DNA from: Leptospira sp. GIMC2001
Lineage (GTDB): Bacteria; Spirochaetota; Leptospiria; Leptospirales; Leptospiraceae
DNA length: 64,000 nt
Direction of reading: 5' to 3'
Assembly: GCF_028462125.1 (NCBI RefSeq)
Contig: NZ_CP115467.1
Coordinates: 1 to 64,000 of the forward strand
The notes beneath the pieces are model-generated. The model searched no databases, had not been told where the DNA came from, and saw nothing but the letters and a program-made list of their open reading frames with translations. The stretch's first letter is position 1. The number at the start of each line of letters is the position of its first letter. This document shows, in pieces, positions 1-7,560 of the stretch. A program made the translations under genes and the position numbers.

Positions 1-48
1 AGTCAGTTTCCTTTAGTTAATTACAAAATCCAAGAATTCAATTTGCGA

Positions 49-64
49 TGTCGGATATCCGACA
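49..64. promoter_or_regulatory. 16-bp perfect palindrome upstream of parA1 (operator or parS candidate)
   Basis: TGTCGGATATCCGACA is its own reverse complement and lies 76 bp before the parA1 start codon. A perfect dyad here could be the partition centromere bound by ParB1 or an operator for autoregulation of the par operon. I saw no second copy in the window, but the sequence starts only 48 bases upstream, so a cluster could lie outside. Confidence 0.45.
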
Positions 65-140
65 ATTGAAGAGAAAAATAGATTTTTCCTTGATGAAAAA
101 CGACCTATAACTAACGCTTCAAGAGGAGAGCCCAGGCAAT

Positions 141-896
141 ATGATCACAGTTTCAATAGCAAATCAAAAAGGTGGAGAAGGCAAAACTACTACTTCACTT
201 AACCTTGCCATAGGCTTAGCCAGACGTAAAAAAAGAACCTTATTGGTTGATATGGATCCTCAGGCTAATTCCACAGGAATTTTTATTAATCCAGAGACTG
301 CCTCTAAAAATATTTATCATGTTTTCCAAAAGAAAGCAAAGATGAAGGATGTTATCGTTCCCGTTTACAATGAGAGTCTGTTTCTCGCTCCATCGTCAAT
401 GAACCTTGCAGAGATGGAAGCTATGAGCAATAATTCTGTCGAAGCTCCCTATATTCTACGAGATTCCCTCCAGACAATAGAAGCGGATTTTGATTTTTGT
501 ATAATTGATTGTCCTCCAAGTTTGTCCATATTTACGATCAACTCTCTCGTTGCCTCTAGTTTTGTGATCATCCCTCTCCAAGCTGAAAAATTCTCCGTGG
601 ACGGAATTGTTGGACTCCAGCAAACCATTACAAGCATAAAGAAGCGGATAAATCCAAATCTTGAAATTATGGGAGCATTGATCACTCAGCTCAAGCCTCA
701 GACACTTTTGACCAAAACAATAGTTCCGGTACTAAATAAGTATTTTAAAATATTCGAAAATAGTATTTCAGATGGAGTAGCTGTTGGAGAAAGTCACTTA
801 GCCAAAAAGTCCGTTTTTGATTACAATAAATCAAGCAGACAAGCGCAAGAATATGAAGGATTCGTCGAGGAGGTTCTAAGTGAGCTCAAAGGGTAA
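141..896 (+). CDS. parA: ParA-family partition ATPase (first par locus)
   Basis: This is a ParA/Soj-type ATPase of 251 residues that would drive segregation of the replicon by ATP-dependent DNA binding and ParB-stimulated release. A deviant Walker A, KGGEGKTT, is at residues 10-17 (Glu replaces the common Val). VDMDPQAN (Walker A-prime) and IIDCPPSLS (Walker B) follow. It lacks an N-terminal helix-turn-helix, so it is the short form. The ATG is preceded by AGAGGAGAG about 12 nt upstream. The stop overlaps parB1, so the two are co-translated. Its place at the head of a parA-parB-rep series marks a replicon maintenance module. Confidence 0.93.
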   Translation: MITVSIANQKGGEGKTTTSLNLAIGLARRKKRTLLVDMDPQANSTGIFINPETASKNIYHVFQKKAKMKDVIVPVYNESLFLAPSSMNLAEMEAMSNNSVEAPYILRDSLQTIEADFDFCIIDCPPSLSIFTINSLVASSFVIIPLQAEKFSVDGIVGLQQTITSIKKRINPNLEIMGALITQLKPQTLLTKTIVPVLNKYFKIFENSISDGVAVGESHLAKKSVFDYNKSSRQAQEYEGFVEEVLSELKG

Positions 897-1740
897 AAGA
901 TTAGGTTCTCTTGCAGATGTTTTTAAATCGGAATCATTAGATGGTACTATTCGCAAAATTAGATTAGATAGAATTCGACCCTCAACTCTTCAGCCCCGAC
1001 AAGACCGGAAAAAAGGTGTTGAGGAATTGGCACTTTCACTCAAAGCAGAAGGACTTCTGCAGCCTATTGTTGTTGCCCGAGATGTCAACGATGAGGATGG
1101 ATTCAAAATCATTGCTGGTGAGAGAAGATATCACGCCGCCTCGAGTCTTGGCTGGAGTGAAATTGAGTGCAAAATTTTTGACAGAAATGAAAAAGAAATC
1201 TATAAATTGGCCATCATCGAAAACCTTCAGAGGGAAGATCTTTCTGCTTTTGAGGAAGCGGATGCTCTCAACCATTTAAAAAAGGAATACAAATATACGG
1301 ATTCGGAACTTGCCGACATGTTCAGCAAAAGCCGAAGTTATATGACAGAGATCATTAGTATAGTCGGAATGTCTGCCAAGGCAATGAAGACTTGCAAAGA
1401 ACTGGAAATCAAAAACAAAAATCTCTTGGTTCAAGCAGCTCAAGCGGAAAAAAAAGGCAATTTCGAAGAATTCCTCGAAAGATACAAATCGGGAGAACTC
1501 AGAACCGTAAAAGAAGCAAAGGAGTTCAATCGAAGCCCAGGAATCGAAGAAGTATCCAAAAGTTCTCCCCAACCTTCTCCCTTGTTTCCAAATCTAAAAA
1601 ATTCGGATCAGAACAAAAATCCGGGGATTCGCTTCATCAAAAAACCAGACTCCGTGAACATAGAATGCTCAGATCCGGCCTTATTGATGGAAATTTACAA
1701 ATTTGTAAAAAAAGAAATACCGAAAAAATTCAACCTCTAA
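880..1740 (+). CDS. parB: ParB-family centromere-binding CTPase (first par locus)
   Basis: This 286-residue ParB/Spo0J-like protein should load at parS and partner ParA1. The N-terminal ParB/RepB domain holds the GERRYHAAS CTP-binding motif and IENLQREDLSAFEEA, followed by a helix-turn-helix around residues 140-165 (DSELADMFSKSRSYMTEI). The Pro-rich linker and a C-terminal part are probably used for dimerisation. The start is GTG at 880, with GAGGAGG at 867-873, overlapping the parA1 stop by 17 bases. An ATG-independent start and overlap imply translational coupling. It differs clearly from the second ParB at 40557. Confidence 0.92.
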   Translation: MSSKGKRLGSLADVFKSESLDGTIRKIRLDRIRPSTLQPRQDRKKGVEELALSLKAEGLLQPIVVARDVNDEDGFKIIAGERRYHAASSLGWSEIECKIFDRNEKEIYKLAIIENLQREDLSAFEEADALNHLKKEYKYTDSELADMFSKSRSYMTEIISIVGMSAKAMKTCKELEIKNKNLLVQAAQAEKKGNFEEFLERYKSGELRTVKEAKEFNRSPGIEEVSKSSPQPSPLFPNLKNSDQNKNPGIRFIKKPDSVNIECSDPALLMEIYKFVKKEIPKKFNL

Positions 1741-1744
1741 CTAA

Positions 1745-1768
1745 ACATGTACTAACTTGACATGTACT
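1745..1768 (+). repeat. Two iteron-like direct repeats before rep
   Basis: ACATGTACT occurs at 1745-1753 and 1760-1768, a 15-bp spacing, directly after the parB1 stop, and a weaker ACATAT follows at 1772. Short direct repeats between par genes and a rep gene may be initiator-binding sites. Two copies are few for a classical iteron array, so this is a weak origin candidate. Confidence 0.3.
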
Positions 1769-1782
1769 TAGACATATTTTTT

Positions 1783-1805
1783 CCCAATTTTTGCCACGAA
1801 TTGGG
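1783..1805 (+). repeat. Inverted repeat abutting the rep promoter
   Basis: CCCAATT (1783-1789) and AATTGGG (1799-1805) form a 7-bp stem with a 9-base loop, ending at the base before the -35 box TTGACA. It has no U-tract, so it is more likely a regulator or initiator site than a terminator for parB1. Confidence 0.35.
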
Positions 1806-1833
1806 TTGACAGAAAGGAAGAAATAGAGATAAT
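1806..1833 (+). promoter_or_regulatory. Strong sigma70-type promoter for the rep leader
   Basis: A consensus -35 TTGACA (1806-1811) is followed after 16 bases by GATAAT (1828-1833). Transcription would start near 1840 and give a leader of about 230 bases ahead of the rep start codon at 2072. The long structured leader is typical of replication genes under antisense control. Confidence 0.6.
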
Positions 1834-1916
1834 GTGACATAATCTAGTAAACACCAATGTAGTACTTCTTTGGTGTCTGGGAAAGCTATACCTATATACA
1901 AGTAGCACCCAGTTAG

Positions 1917-1943
1917 AAAAAAAACCCCTGGGAATCCAGGGGT
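1917..1943 (-). terminator. Intrinsic terminator on the minus strand inside the rep leader
   Basis: ACCCCTGG (1924-1931) and CCAGGGGT (1936-1943) make a perfect 8-bp GC-rich stem with a 4-base loop. Read on the minus strand the stem is followed by eight U (A-run 1917-1924 on plus). On the plus strand the same hairpin has no U-tract after it. Its left arm ACCCCT can also pair with AGGGGT of the rep Shine-Dalgarno region at 2061-2066. Confidence 0.7.
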
Positions 1944-1973
1944 CGGGTGATCCCGAAGGAATGTTGTTGGATG
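1917..1973 (-). ncRNA. Putative antisense (countertranscript) RNA in the rep leader
   Basis: On the minus strand a promoter-like pair, TTGACT (2007-2002) and TAAATT (1985-1980) with a 16-base spacer, would start RNA near 1973. A textbook intrinsic terminator ends it at about 1917. The product of about 57 nt would be fully complementary to the rep leader across its central hairpin. Small antisense RNAs in this position control initiator synthesis in many plasmids. The terminator is clear and the promoter is only moderate, so existence of the RNA is an inference. Confidence 0.5.
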
Positions 1974-1974
1974 A

Positions 1975-1994
1975 GACATAATTTAACTTATGTC
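1975..1994. repeat. Inverted repeat in the rep leader
   Basis: GACATAA (1975-1981) and TTATGTC (1988-1994) flank a 6-base spacer. It overlaps the proposed -10 region of the antisense RNA and could be an operator or a second leader stem. Confidence 0.35.
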
Positions 1995-2071
1995 GTATTA
2001 AAGTCAACTCCCTTTGGGCATTTTTGATTAAAATTAGGATTTTTTTTGCAGAATCCTCAAAGGGGTGAGAT

Positions 2072-3007
2072 ATGAGCGAACACCAACCATACATTCGTAT
2101 CATGACGGATGTTATAGACTCAGGGGTCTGGGCCCTGCTGTCTTCTTCTGCCCGGACACTTTATCCGGTGCTATTGAAATTCTCAGACTTCCATTTTAAG
2201 CCTGTTTGGCCGAATACAGAAACATTGATGGGTCTGACTGGATTCAAAACCAAGAAATCTATTGTGGAGGCAAAGCGAGATCTGGAAAAGCACGGACTTA
2301 TTCATACGATCGCAGGATCCGGAAGGAAAAGCACAAAGTTTTATTTTCTTTTTGATTATGAGGGTTCTAAAATTACACCTCTGGGCGATACAGGAATACC
2401 CCACAGGGTGGCAAATCAGTATGCCTCTGGGGATTATGAGGGTAGTTCAAAGGGGGTTATGGATGGAACCCCGAACCATATTAAGATAACTATTAACAAT
2501 AACCAACATAATAGAACCAAAGAATCAGGAAATGAATCTGACGATTCGGAGTTTTCAGAAGAAAAAAAACAATCCAAAGAGTTATCGAATTCTAAGATGA
2601 GTCTGGCTTCCCTTTTGGAAGATTTCGGTGCAGATGTTTTCTATTATGCTTATCGTGAAGCAGAAAAGCGAGGACTTCATAGCAACCTTCAATATCTTAA
2701 AGCTATCTGCAAGAATCGAGTGCAGTTCTTGCAAGATTCGCTTAAAAATGGGCAGTATTCAGCTAATCGGATCCCTTCCCCTGTTTCTTGGAAAGGATTT
2801 TTGGAATGGGCTGAATCTCACCTTTCCACCTCTTCAGCAAACGAATTTAAAAAATTGGATATTTGTGTAGATGGATCTGTACTCTGCGTGAACAGTTCTA
2901 TCTCAATTGCACAAAAAAGCTTAATTGAGCGGTATTTTTCGGAAGAAGCAGAATCGAATCTCACTGTGGTTTTTGCTTCCCCTAAAGTGGAGAACAGAAT
3001 TTTTTGA
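2072..3007 (+). CDS. Putative replication initiator (winged-helix Rep-like protein)
   Basis: This 311-residue protein lies directly after parA-parB, the usual place for the replication gene in spirochaete secondary replicons. Residues about 10-100 read as a winged helix-turn-helix of the plasmid replication/DnaD-like kind (SSSARTLYPVLLKFSDF, ETLMGLTGFKTKKSI, DLEKHGLIHTI). A Ser/Asn/Glu-rich linker (150-195) is followed by a C-terminal helical domain. The start is fixed by AAAGGGGTGAG just before the ATG. The Shine-Dalgarno AGGGGT can be sequestered by an upstream leader arm, so synthesis is probably controlled at translation. Initiator function is inferred from position and fold. A regulator with this fold is the alternative. 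Confidence 0.65.
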   Translation: MSEHQPYIRIMTDVIDSGVWALLSSSARTLYPVLLKFSDFHFKPVWPNTETLMGLTGFKTKKSIVEAKRDLEKHGLIHTIAGSGRKSTKFYFLFDYEGSKITPLGDTGIPHRVANQYASGDYEGSSKGVMDGTPNHIKITINNNQHNRTKESGNESDDSEFSEEKKQSKELSNSKMSLASLLEDFGADVFYYAYREAEKRGLHSNLQYLKAICKNRVQFLQDSLKNGQYSANRIPSPVSWKGFLEWAESHLSTSSANEFKKLDICVDGSVLCVNSSISIAQKSLIERYFSEEAESNLTVVFASPKVENRIF

Positions 3008-3012
3008 ATTAT

Positions 3013-5532
3013 ATGAGTAATGAACCGATCCGAATCAGTCATCCTAGGCTAGTCCAGCCAGTTGGCATCCAAACTGAAGGAATTTTCGAAGAAAAAAATG
3101 GACAAGTAGTATCTTATCTTCAAGAGACCGACAAGTCTGGTCTCACTTCATTGATTATCCAATTGAGTCCTGATAACAATCATTTTAACCGAATTGAACT
3201 GCACCCACTAACAGGCGAACACGATGCCTTCCCGGATGCCTTTCGCATCGAGATGTCTCAAGATGGAAAATATTGGGAACCTATCATTCAGGAATCTGGA
3301 TATAAGCGTGCACAGAAAACAGTCGCTGCTTGGAACTTTTCACTCACATCAGCTAAGTATGTAAAATTCATCGGCAAAATTACAAGAAGAACGGACTCAG
3401 GAAAATTTCGATTGGCTTTTGGTCAATTCTTGGTTATGATTTCGGGGATAACGAAAATTGATGCGAGTAGTGAAGCAGATCGCCTGAGAGTAAAAGAAAA
3501 TCTCATCGATACAAGACCTGATTACGGTTGGGCATCATTGGAGAAATCAGAGCCTAGCGAAGAATTTTTGACATTTGATTTATCTGCCATCCACCGAATC
3601 GAAGAACTGCGGTTGCTATCCAAGAAAGACGAAGAAACAAATTTCCCGGAAAAATTTACAGTTTTCTACAGCGAAGATGATCTTTCATGGCATCAGCTTA
3701 TGGAAGAGCCGACTTTTATGGCTGAGCCTGGAACTTGGTACAGATGGAGATTTCTTCCAGTAAATGCAAGATTTGTTAAAATAATTTGCAAACAAGAAAG
3801 ATATGGTCAAAAAACAAAGTATCTAACAGAGATTATAGAAGTAGAATTTTTTGCTTCTGCTGATGCTGGAGATTCTGAAAAGTCCAGTAAAACTCAAGGA
3901 CCACTTCCTTATGCTTCCGTTCTTAGGTCGGGAATGGTTAGGCTTGCTGTTGACGGAGAAACGAGAGAAGGCGTTGCCGTACAAGGTAGCGATAGGAGAC
4001 TCAGAGAATCTACTACTGAGTACAAAGGTATCGTCGAACTTGCAACAGATGGTGAAGATAGACAAGGCGTTGTTGTTCAAGGAAATGATCGTAGACTTAA
4101 AGAAGCAACTGAGCTTGCGCATGGTTTAACTAGACTTGCTCGTTCGGGCGAATCTAAGTCTGGTGTAGTAATCCAAGGAAATGACGAGAGACTTCGCAAG
4201 GCTACGACTGAAAATCCCGGAATCGTTGAGCTTGCATCCGACGGAGAGACACGCCCTGAAGTTGTTGTTCAAGGAAATGACAGGCGTCTAAGACGAGCAA
4301 CTTTTCAAGATCCGGGTTTGGTAATTTTGGCACAAGCAAACGAAACAATTCCTGGCAAAGTAGTGACGGGTGATGATCCACGACTGCGAGATGCTACAAC
4401 TGAAGCAAAAGGGATTGTAAAACTTGCTTCAAATGGTGATGAATCACCTCTTTCTGCTGTTCAAGGTAATGATAAAAGGCTTCGTGTTGCAACAACCGAA
4501 AATCTAGGTATCGTACAACTTGCACGCTCAGGTGAGTCCAAATCGGGCGTCGTTGTTCAAGGTGATGATAAAAGGCTAAAAACGGCCACAGTGGATGATG
4601 CAGGAATTGTGACGATTGCTCTGGATGGATCTTCTACTCCAGGCAAGGTGGTTAGTTCTGATGACAAAAGGTTGAGTGATTCAAGGCTCCCCTTGCCCCA
4701 CGAGCACAATTATGCGCCAAAAGATCACGACTATGCCTCACATACTGGATTGATTCGTTTGACCGGAAATGTTGCATCCCCATTCCAAGGTATATTTCCG
4801 CCACCTAATAATCATTCTGCGATTTTTGGTAAAAATGAAAATCCAGAAGGTGCTGGAATTTCGGCAGTTGGCGGAAGAGATGGAGTGATTGGATTTGGAG
4901 ATCAATCTGGCGTCTTCGGAATGTCAGGTTCAACGTCTCAATCATCTAGTGGAATACTCGGAATTAGCAAAGCAGGTTATGGCGGAGTTTTTGCGTCACA
5001 GTCTGGTTATGCGATTCATGCTTCGGGTAACGGTATTCCTGAGCGTAATGTTCCTGGATCAAACAAAGCGGTTTTTGCTGAAGGTGACAGTGTTTTTAAA
5101 GGGAGCGTTGCAATTCATTTCCGTGAAAATACGGATTGTATCGCACGGATTTTTCAATTGGATACACGAGACGTAGTTGGTGTGGGAGATCTCTTGATAA
5201 CAACTGACGAACCAGGAAAACTTGCAAAATCCAAAAATCCTTATGCGACCAATGTTATTGGAGTTTTGGTAAGTCATGCGAGTCTCGTTTTGGGCGCACC
5301 CAAGAAAAATAACAATGATGGATTGGTTGCAGTGTTTGGAGTCGTTATGTTGAATGTGGATCCTTCGATGGGAAATATCCAACCAGGTGACTTGCTTGTA
5401 AGTGGTCTTGTTGGCGGCTATGCAGTAAAAGCAGATCCAAACAAAATCAAGCCTGGATGTCTAGTTGCCAAAGCACTTGAACCTTCCAAAAAAGAGCGAG
5501 GATCGATCTTAGTTATGTTATCTCTGGGCTAG
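3013..5532 (+). CDS. Discoidin-domain protein with eight tail-fibre-like repeats
   Basis: The 839-residue protein has two F5/8 type C (discoidin) like beta-sandwiches (about 1-145 and 150-285). Eight tandem 32-residue repeats (about 305-560) follow, each of the form GIVELA-x-DGE...VVQGNDRRL, with an exact 96-bp period from 3931. A linker RLPLPHEHNYAP is of the type seen in phage tail fibres, and a C-terminal Gly-rich domain completes it. There is no signal peptide or membrane segment. The ATG at 3013 is preferred over an in-frame TTG at 3004. It begins 5 bases after the rep stop. It is probably a carbohydrate- or surface-binding fibre. No other phage structural gene is near, so the role is unknown. 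Confidence 0.75.
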   Translation: MSNEPIRISHPRLVQPVGIQTEGIFEEKNGQVVSYLQETDKSGLTSLIIQLSPDNNHFNRIELHPLTGEHDAFPDAFRIEMSQDGKYWEPIIQESGYKRAQKTVAAWNFSLTSAKYVKFIGKITRRTDSGKFRLAFGQFLVMISGITKIDASSEADRLRVKENLIDTRPDYGWASLEKSEPSEEFLTFDLSAIHRIEELRLLSKKDEETNFPEKFTVFYSEDDLSWHQLMEEPTFMAEPGTWYRWRFLPVNARFVKIICKQERYGQKTKYLTEIIEVEFFASADAGDSEKSSKTQGPLPYASVLRSGMVRLAVDGETREGVAVQGSDRRLRESTTEYKGIVELATDGEDRQGVVVQGNDRRLKEATELAHGLTRLARSGESKSGVVIQGNDERLRKATTENPGIVELASDGETRPEVVVQGNDRRLRRATFQDPGLVILAQANETIPGKVVTGDDPRLRDATTEAKGIVKLASNGDESPLSAVQGNDKRLRVATTENLGIVQLARSGESKSGVVVQGDDKRLKTATVDDAGIVTIALDGSSTPGKVVSSDDKRLSDSRLPLPHEHNYAPKDHDYASHTGLIRLTGNVASPFQGIFPPPNNHSAIFGKNENPEGAGISAVGGRDGVIGFGDQSGVFGMSGSTSQSSSGILGISKAGYGGVFASQSGYAIHASGNGIPERNVPGSNKAVFAEGDSVFKGSVAIHFRENTDCIARIFQLDTRDVVGVGDLLITTDEPGKLAKSKNPYATNVIGVLVSHASLVLGAPKKNNNDGLVAVFGVVMLNVDPSMGNIQPGDLLVSGLVGGYAVKADPNKIKPGCLVAKALEPSKKERGSILVMLSLG

Positions 5533-6336
5533 AGCAATATATTTATTTTCTAGTTCAGTTATTGCACGTTCACCTTCGCCTTTCAGTGATTTGGTGAACT
5601 GATTGACATATAGATCAATATGTGCTTGGACAACCGACAATTCCTTATTTTGAGAATTTTGCAAAATGTATTCTTGTGGAATAACCGGATTGTTCCAAGC
5701 GAGTTCTAGGCTTTTTTTTAAAGTTGCATCAACTTCCTTCTTTATATCATCGGAGATGGATTTCTTTATAGCAATGCAGCCGAGAGGAATCGGATAGCCC
5801 GTTTCATCTTCCCACCATTGACCAAGATCTGCGACGAGTTCTAAATTGAAGTTTTGATAGGTAAATCTTTCCTCATGAATGATTACACCTAAATCAGCTT
5901 CTCCATTCATTAACTTAGGGATCACTTCTTCATATCTTACAAAGGATATGGGTAGTTCTTTGGACAATTTGTTCGAATAGAGTTCGAGCAGCAAGTTTGC
6001 TGTTGTCATTGCGCCTGGTGAGAGAATTTTCTTTGCAGAATGGATTGATGTATTGCTTCCCTTTTTACGAATCAGCAGTGGCCCACAATTTCTTCCGAGA
6101 GCTGCACCCGAATCCAATAGTTCATAATTTTGCCTAAGCTGAAAGAAAGCAGCAAATGACAATTTCGTAATATCATATTTACTTGCGCGTGCTGATTGAT
6201 TGAGAGCTTCCACATCCTTGAGTTCTTCTTGTATCGTGATCAGATTACTTAGATTGGAATGAACAAGATGATAAAATAAAAAAGTATCATTAGGACATGG
6301 AGAGTATGCAAGGGTAAGATTGCTTGGTTGATTCAT
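5518..6336 (-). CDS. mqnD: 1,4-dihydroxy-6-naphthoate synthase MqnD (futalosine menaquinone pathway)
   Basis: MqnD converts cyclic dehypoxanthine futalosine to 1,4-dihydroxy-6-naphthoate in the alternative menaquinone route. The diagnostic N-terminus AYSPCPNDTFLFYHLV is present, as are TKLSFAAFFQL, the GAALGRNCGPLL glycine loop and the GVIIHEERFTY segment. The periplasmic-binding-protein-like fold has no signal peptide and is cytosolic. The length of 272 residues from the inner ATG at 6336 matches the family, and an ATG at 6357 would add seven residues. The 3' end overlaps the convergent gene by 15 bases. Other mqn genes are not in the window. Confidence 0.88.
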   Translation of the reverse strand: MNQPSNLTLAYSPCPNDTFLFYHLVHSNLSNLITIQEELKDVEALNQSARASKYDITKLSFAAFFQLRQNYELLDSGAALGRNCGPLLIRKKGSNTSIHSAKKILSPGAMTTANLLLELYSNKLSKELPISFVRYEEVIPKLMNGEADLGVIIHEERFTYQNFNLELVADLGQWWEDETGYPIPLGCIAIKKSISDDIKKEVDATLKKSLELAWNNPVIPQEYILQNSQNKELSVVQAHIDLYVNQFTKSLKGEGERAITELENKYIALAQR

Positions 6337-6414
6337 GAAAAATTCTTTTCCTCCCATCCAGATTTTCTAAACTGACTTGGAATTCCAATTCCATAACACT
6401 AGGGGGAGATTGCT

Positions 6415-7560
6415 GTGGCTACAAAAATCCAAAAATACGGATGGTTTCCTGAATTTGTAATCAGTATTGTTTATTTGGTTTCCAAATTTGTTTTTTCGAA
6501 AGTGTATCACTATTTTCCCGATGGAAAAGTTAAAAAACTCGACCTACCCTACCCCACAGTCTATTTCGCAAATCATGTTGCTGAGTCCGATATCCCTGCT
6601 CTATCCAGCGTGCATATGTTGGTAAAAAGCCCTCGTGTAAAATATACAATTCCTACTCGTGAAGATATGATCCAAAAGAATTTTCTAGTGAAAGAATTTC
6701 GACCTAAGGGAATTGCAAAATTACTTCTGCATTTTATTGATAAAACGAATATTTTGCCTGCACTTTTTAAAATTGTTGGAGCTGTCCCCGTCAAACGGCC
6801 ATTTCGCGACAATGCTCGCGCCCTTCTAAAAGAAGGATCTATGCGTGATCAGGTTGAGAAGGATTGGCAGGTGCTTGCGGATAATATAGAAAAAGGAAGA
6901 AATGTGGTAATTTTTCCAGAAGGTGCATTCAGCGATGATGGATACTTAAGACAAGTGAAGAATGGAATTGCTTATCTGTCCAAAAAACGCGATGATTTGA
7001 ATTTTTTCTATTTCAACTTTACTTATGATTATCTATCTCGCAAGAAACCTTCAGTGCATATAAATTTTGGTGAAATTTTTCATGTTCCGCATTCTTTACA
7101 AAAAGAAGAGATTGCTGCCAATATTAAAGAGCGTTTGGGCAAATTATTTGTTGTAACTCCGGGCAATCTATTATCATTTTTTGTTCTAACGACAGAAGAT
7201 TTCGTAGGTAAAACTCGAGATTGGATCAAAGATCGTGTCTATGAATATGCAACAGCAATTAAGAAGATAGAAGGCATAAGTATCGCAGAAGGTCTGCTAA
7301 ATGGTAAAGATTCTCAGGCATTGGATAAGATTCTAGATTTGATGATTTCGAAGAAAATTATTTCCTTAGCTGGATCTGGCACTTTGAATAAAGGATCTCG
7401 TTATGATGATGAGAAATCTGGCGAGAAAGTAAGAAATTATAAAAAAGAAAGACCTTTTCTCTATCACAGAAATCAACTTAAGTTTCACGAAAAAACGATA
7501 TCGGGTGCAATCAACCTTATCAAAGAGAATAGTGTATTACATACTTCATCGGTTGTGTAA
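6415..7560 (+). CDS. PlsC-like glycerolipid acyltransferase
   Basis: This is a phospholipid acyltransferase of the LPLAT/PlsC superfamily, likely acylating glycerol-3-phosphate or lysophosphatidate at the inner membrane. The catalytic H-x4-D motif reads NHVAESD near residue 53. The substrate motifs GAVPVKRPF and FPEGAFSDDG follow at the expected spacing. A hydrophobic N-terminal stretch (VISIVYLVSKFVF) may anchor it. At 381 residues it is longer than simple PlsC (about 240), with an extra C-terminal helical region. The start is GTG at 6415 behind GGGGAG. The gene is divergent from mqnD, and its last 41 bases overlap the convergent membrane-protein gene. Confidence 0.8.
   Translation: MATKIQKYGWFPEFVISIVYLVSKFVFSKVYHYFPDGKVKKLDLPYPTVYFANHVAESDIPALSSVHMLVKSPRVKYTIPTREDMIQKNFLVKEFRPKGIAKLLLHFIDKTNILPALFKIVGAVPVKRPFRDNARALLKEGSMRDQVEKDWQVLADNIEKGRNVVIFPEGAFSDDGYLRQVKNGIAYLSKKRDDLNFFYFNFTYDYLSRKKPSVHINFGEIFHVPHSLQKEEIAANIKERLGKLFVVTPGNLLSFFVLTTEDFVGKTRDWIKDRVYEYATAIKKIEGISIAEGLLNGKDSQALDKILDLMISKKIISLAGSGTLNKGSRYDDEKSGEKVRNYKKERPFLYHRNQLKFHEKTISGAINLIKENSVLHTSSVV

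Noticed and set aside
1924..1943. Plus-strand terminator for parB1
   Set aside because: The hairpin has a U-tract only on the minus strand. On plus it continues into the rep leader.
3904..4690. Periodic 96-bp repeats resembling a CRISPR or satellite array
   Set aside because: The units lie in frame inside one coding sequence and encode a clear 32-residue protein repeat, with no spacers.
3013..5532. Prophage
   Set aside because: Only a tail-fibre-like repeat gene is present. No capsid, terminase, integrase or lysis genes occur nearby.
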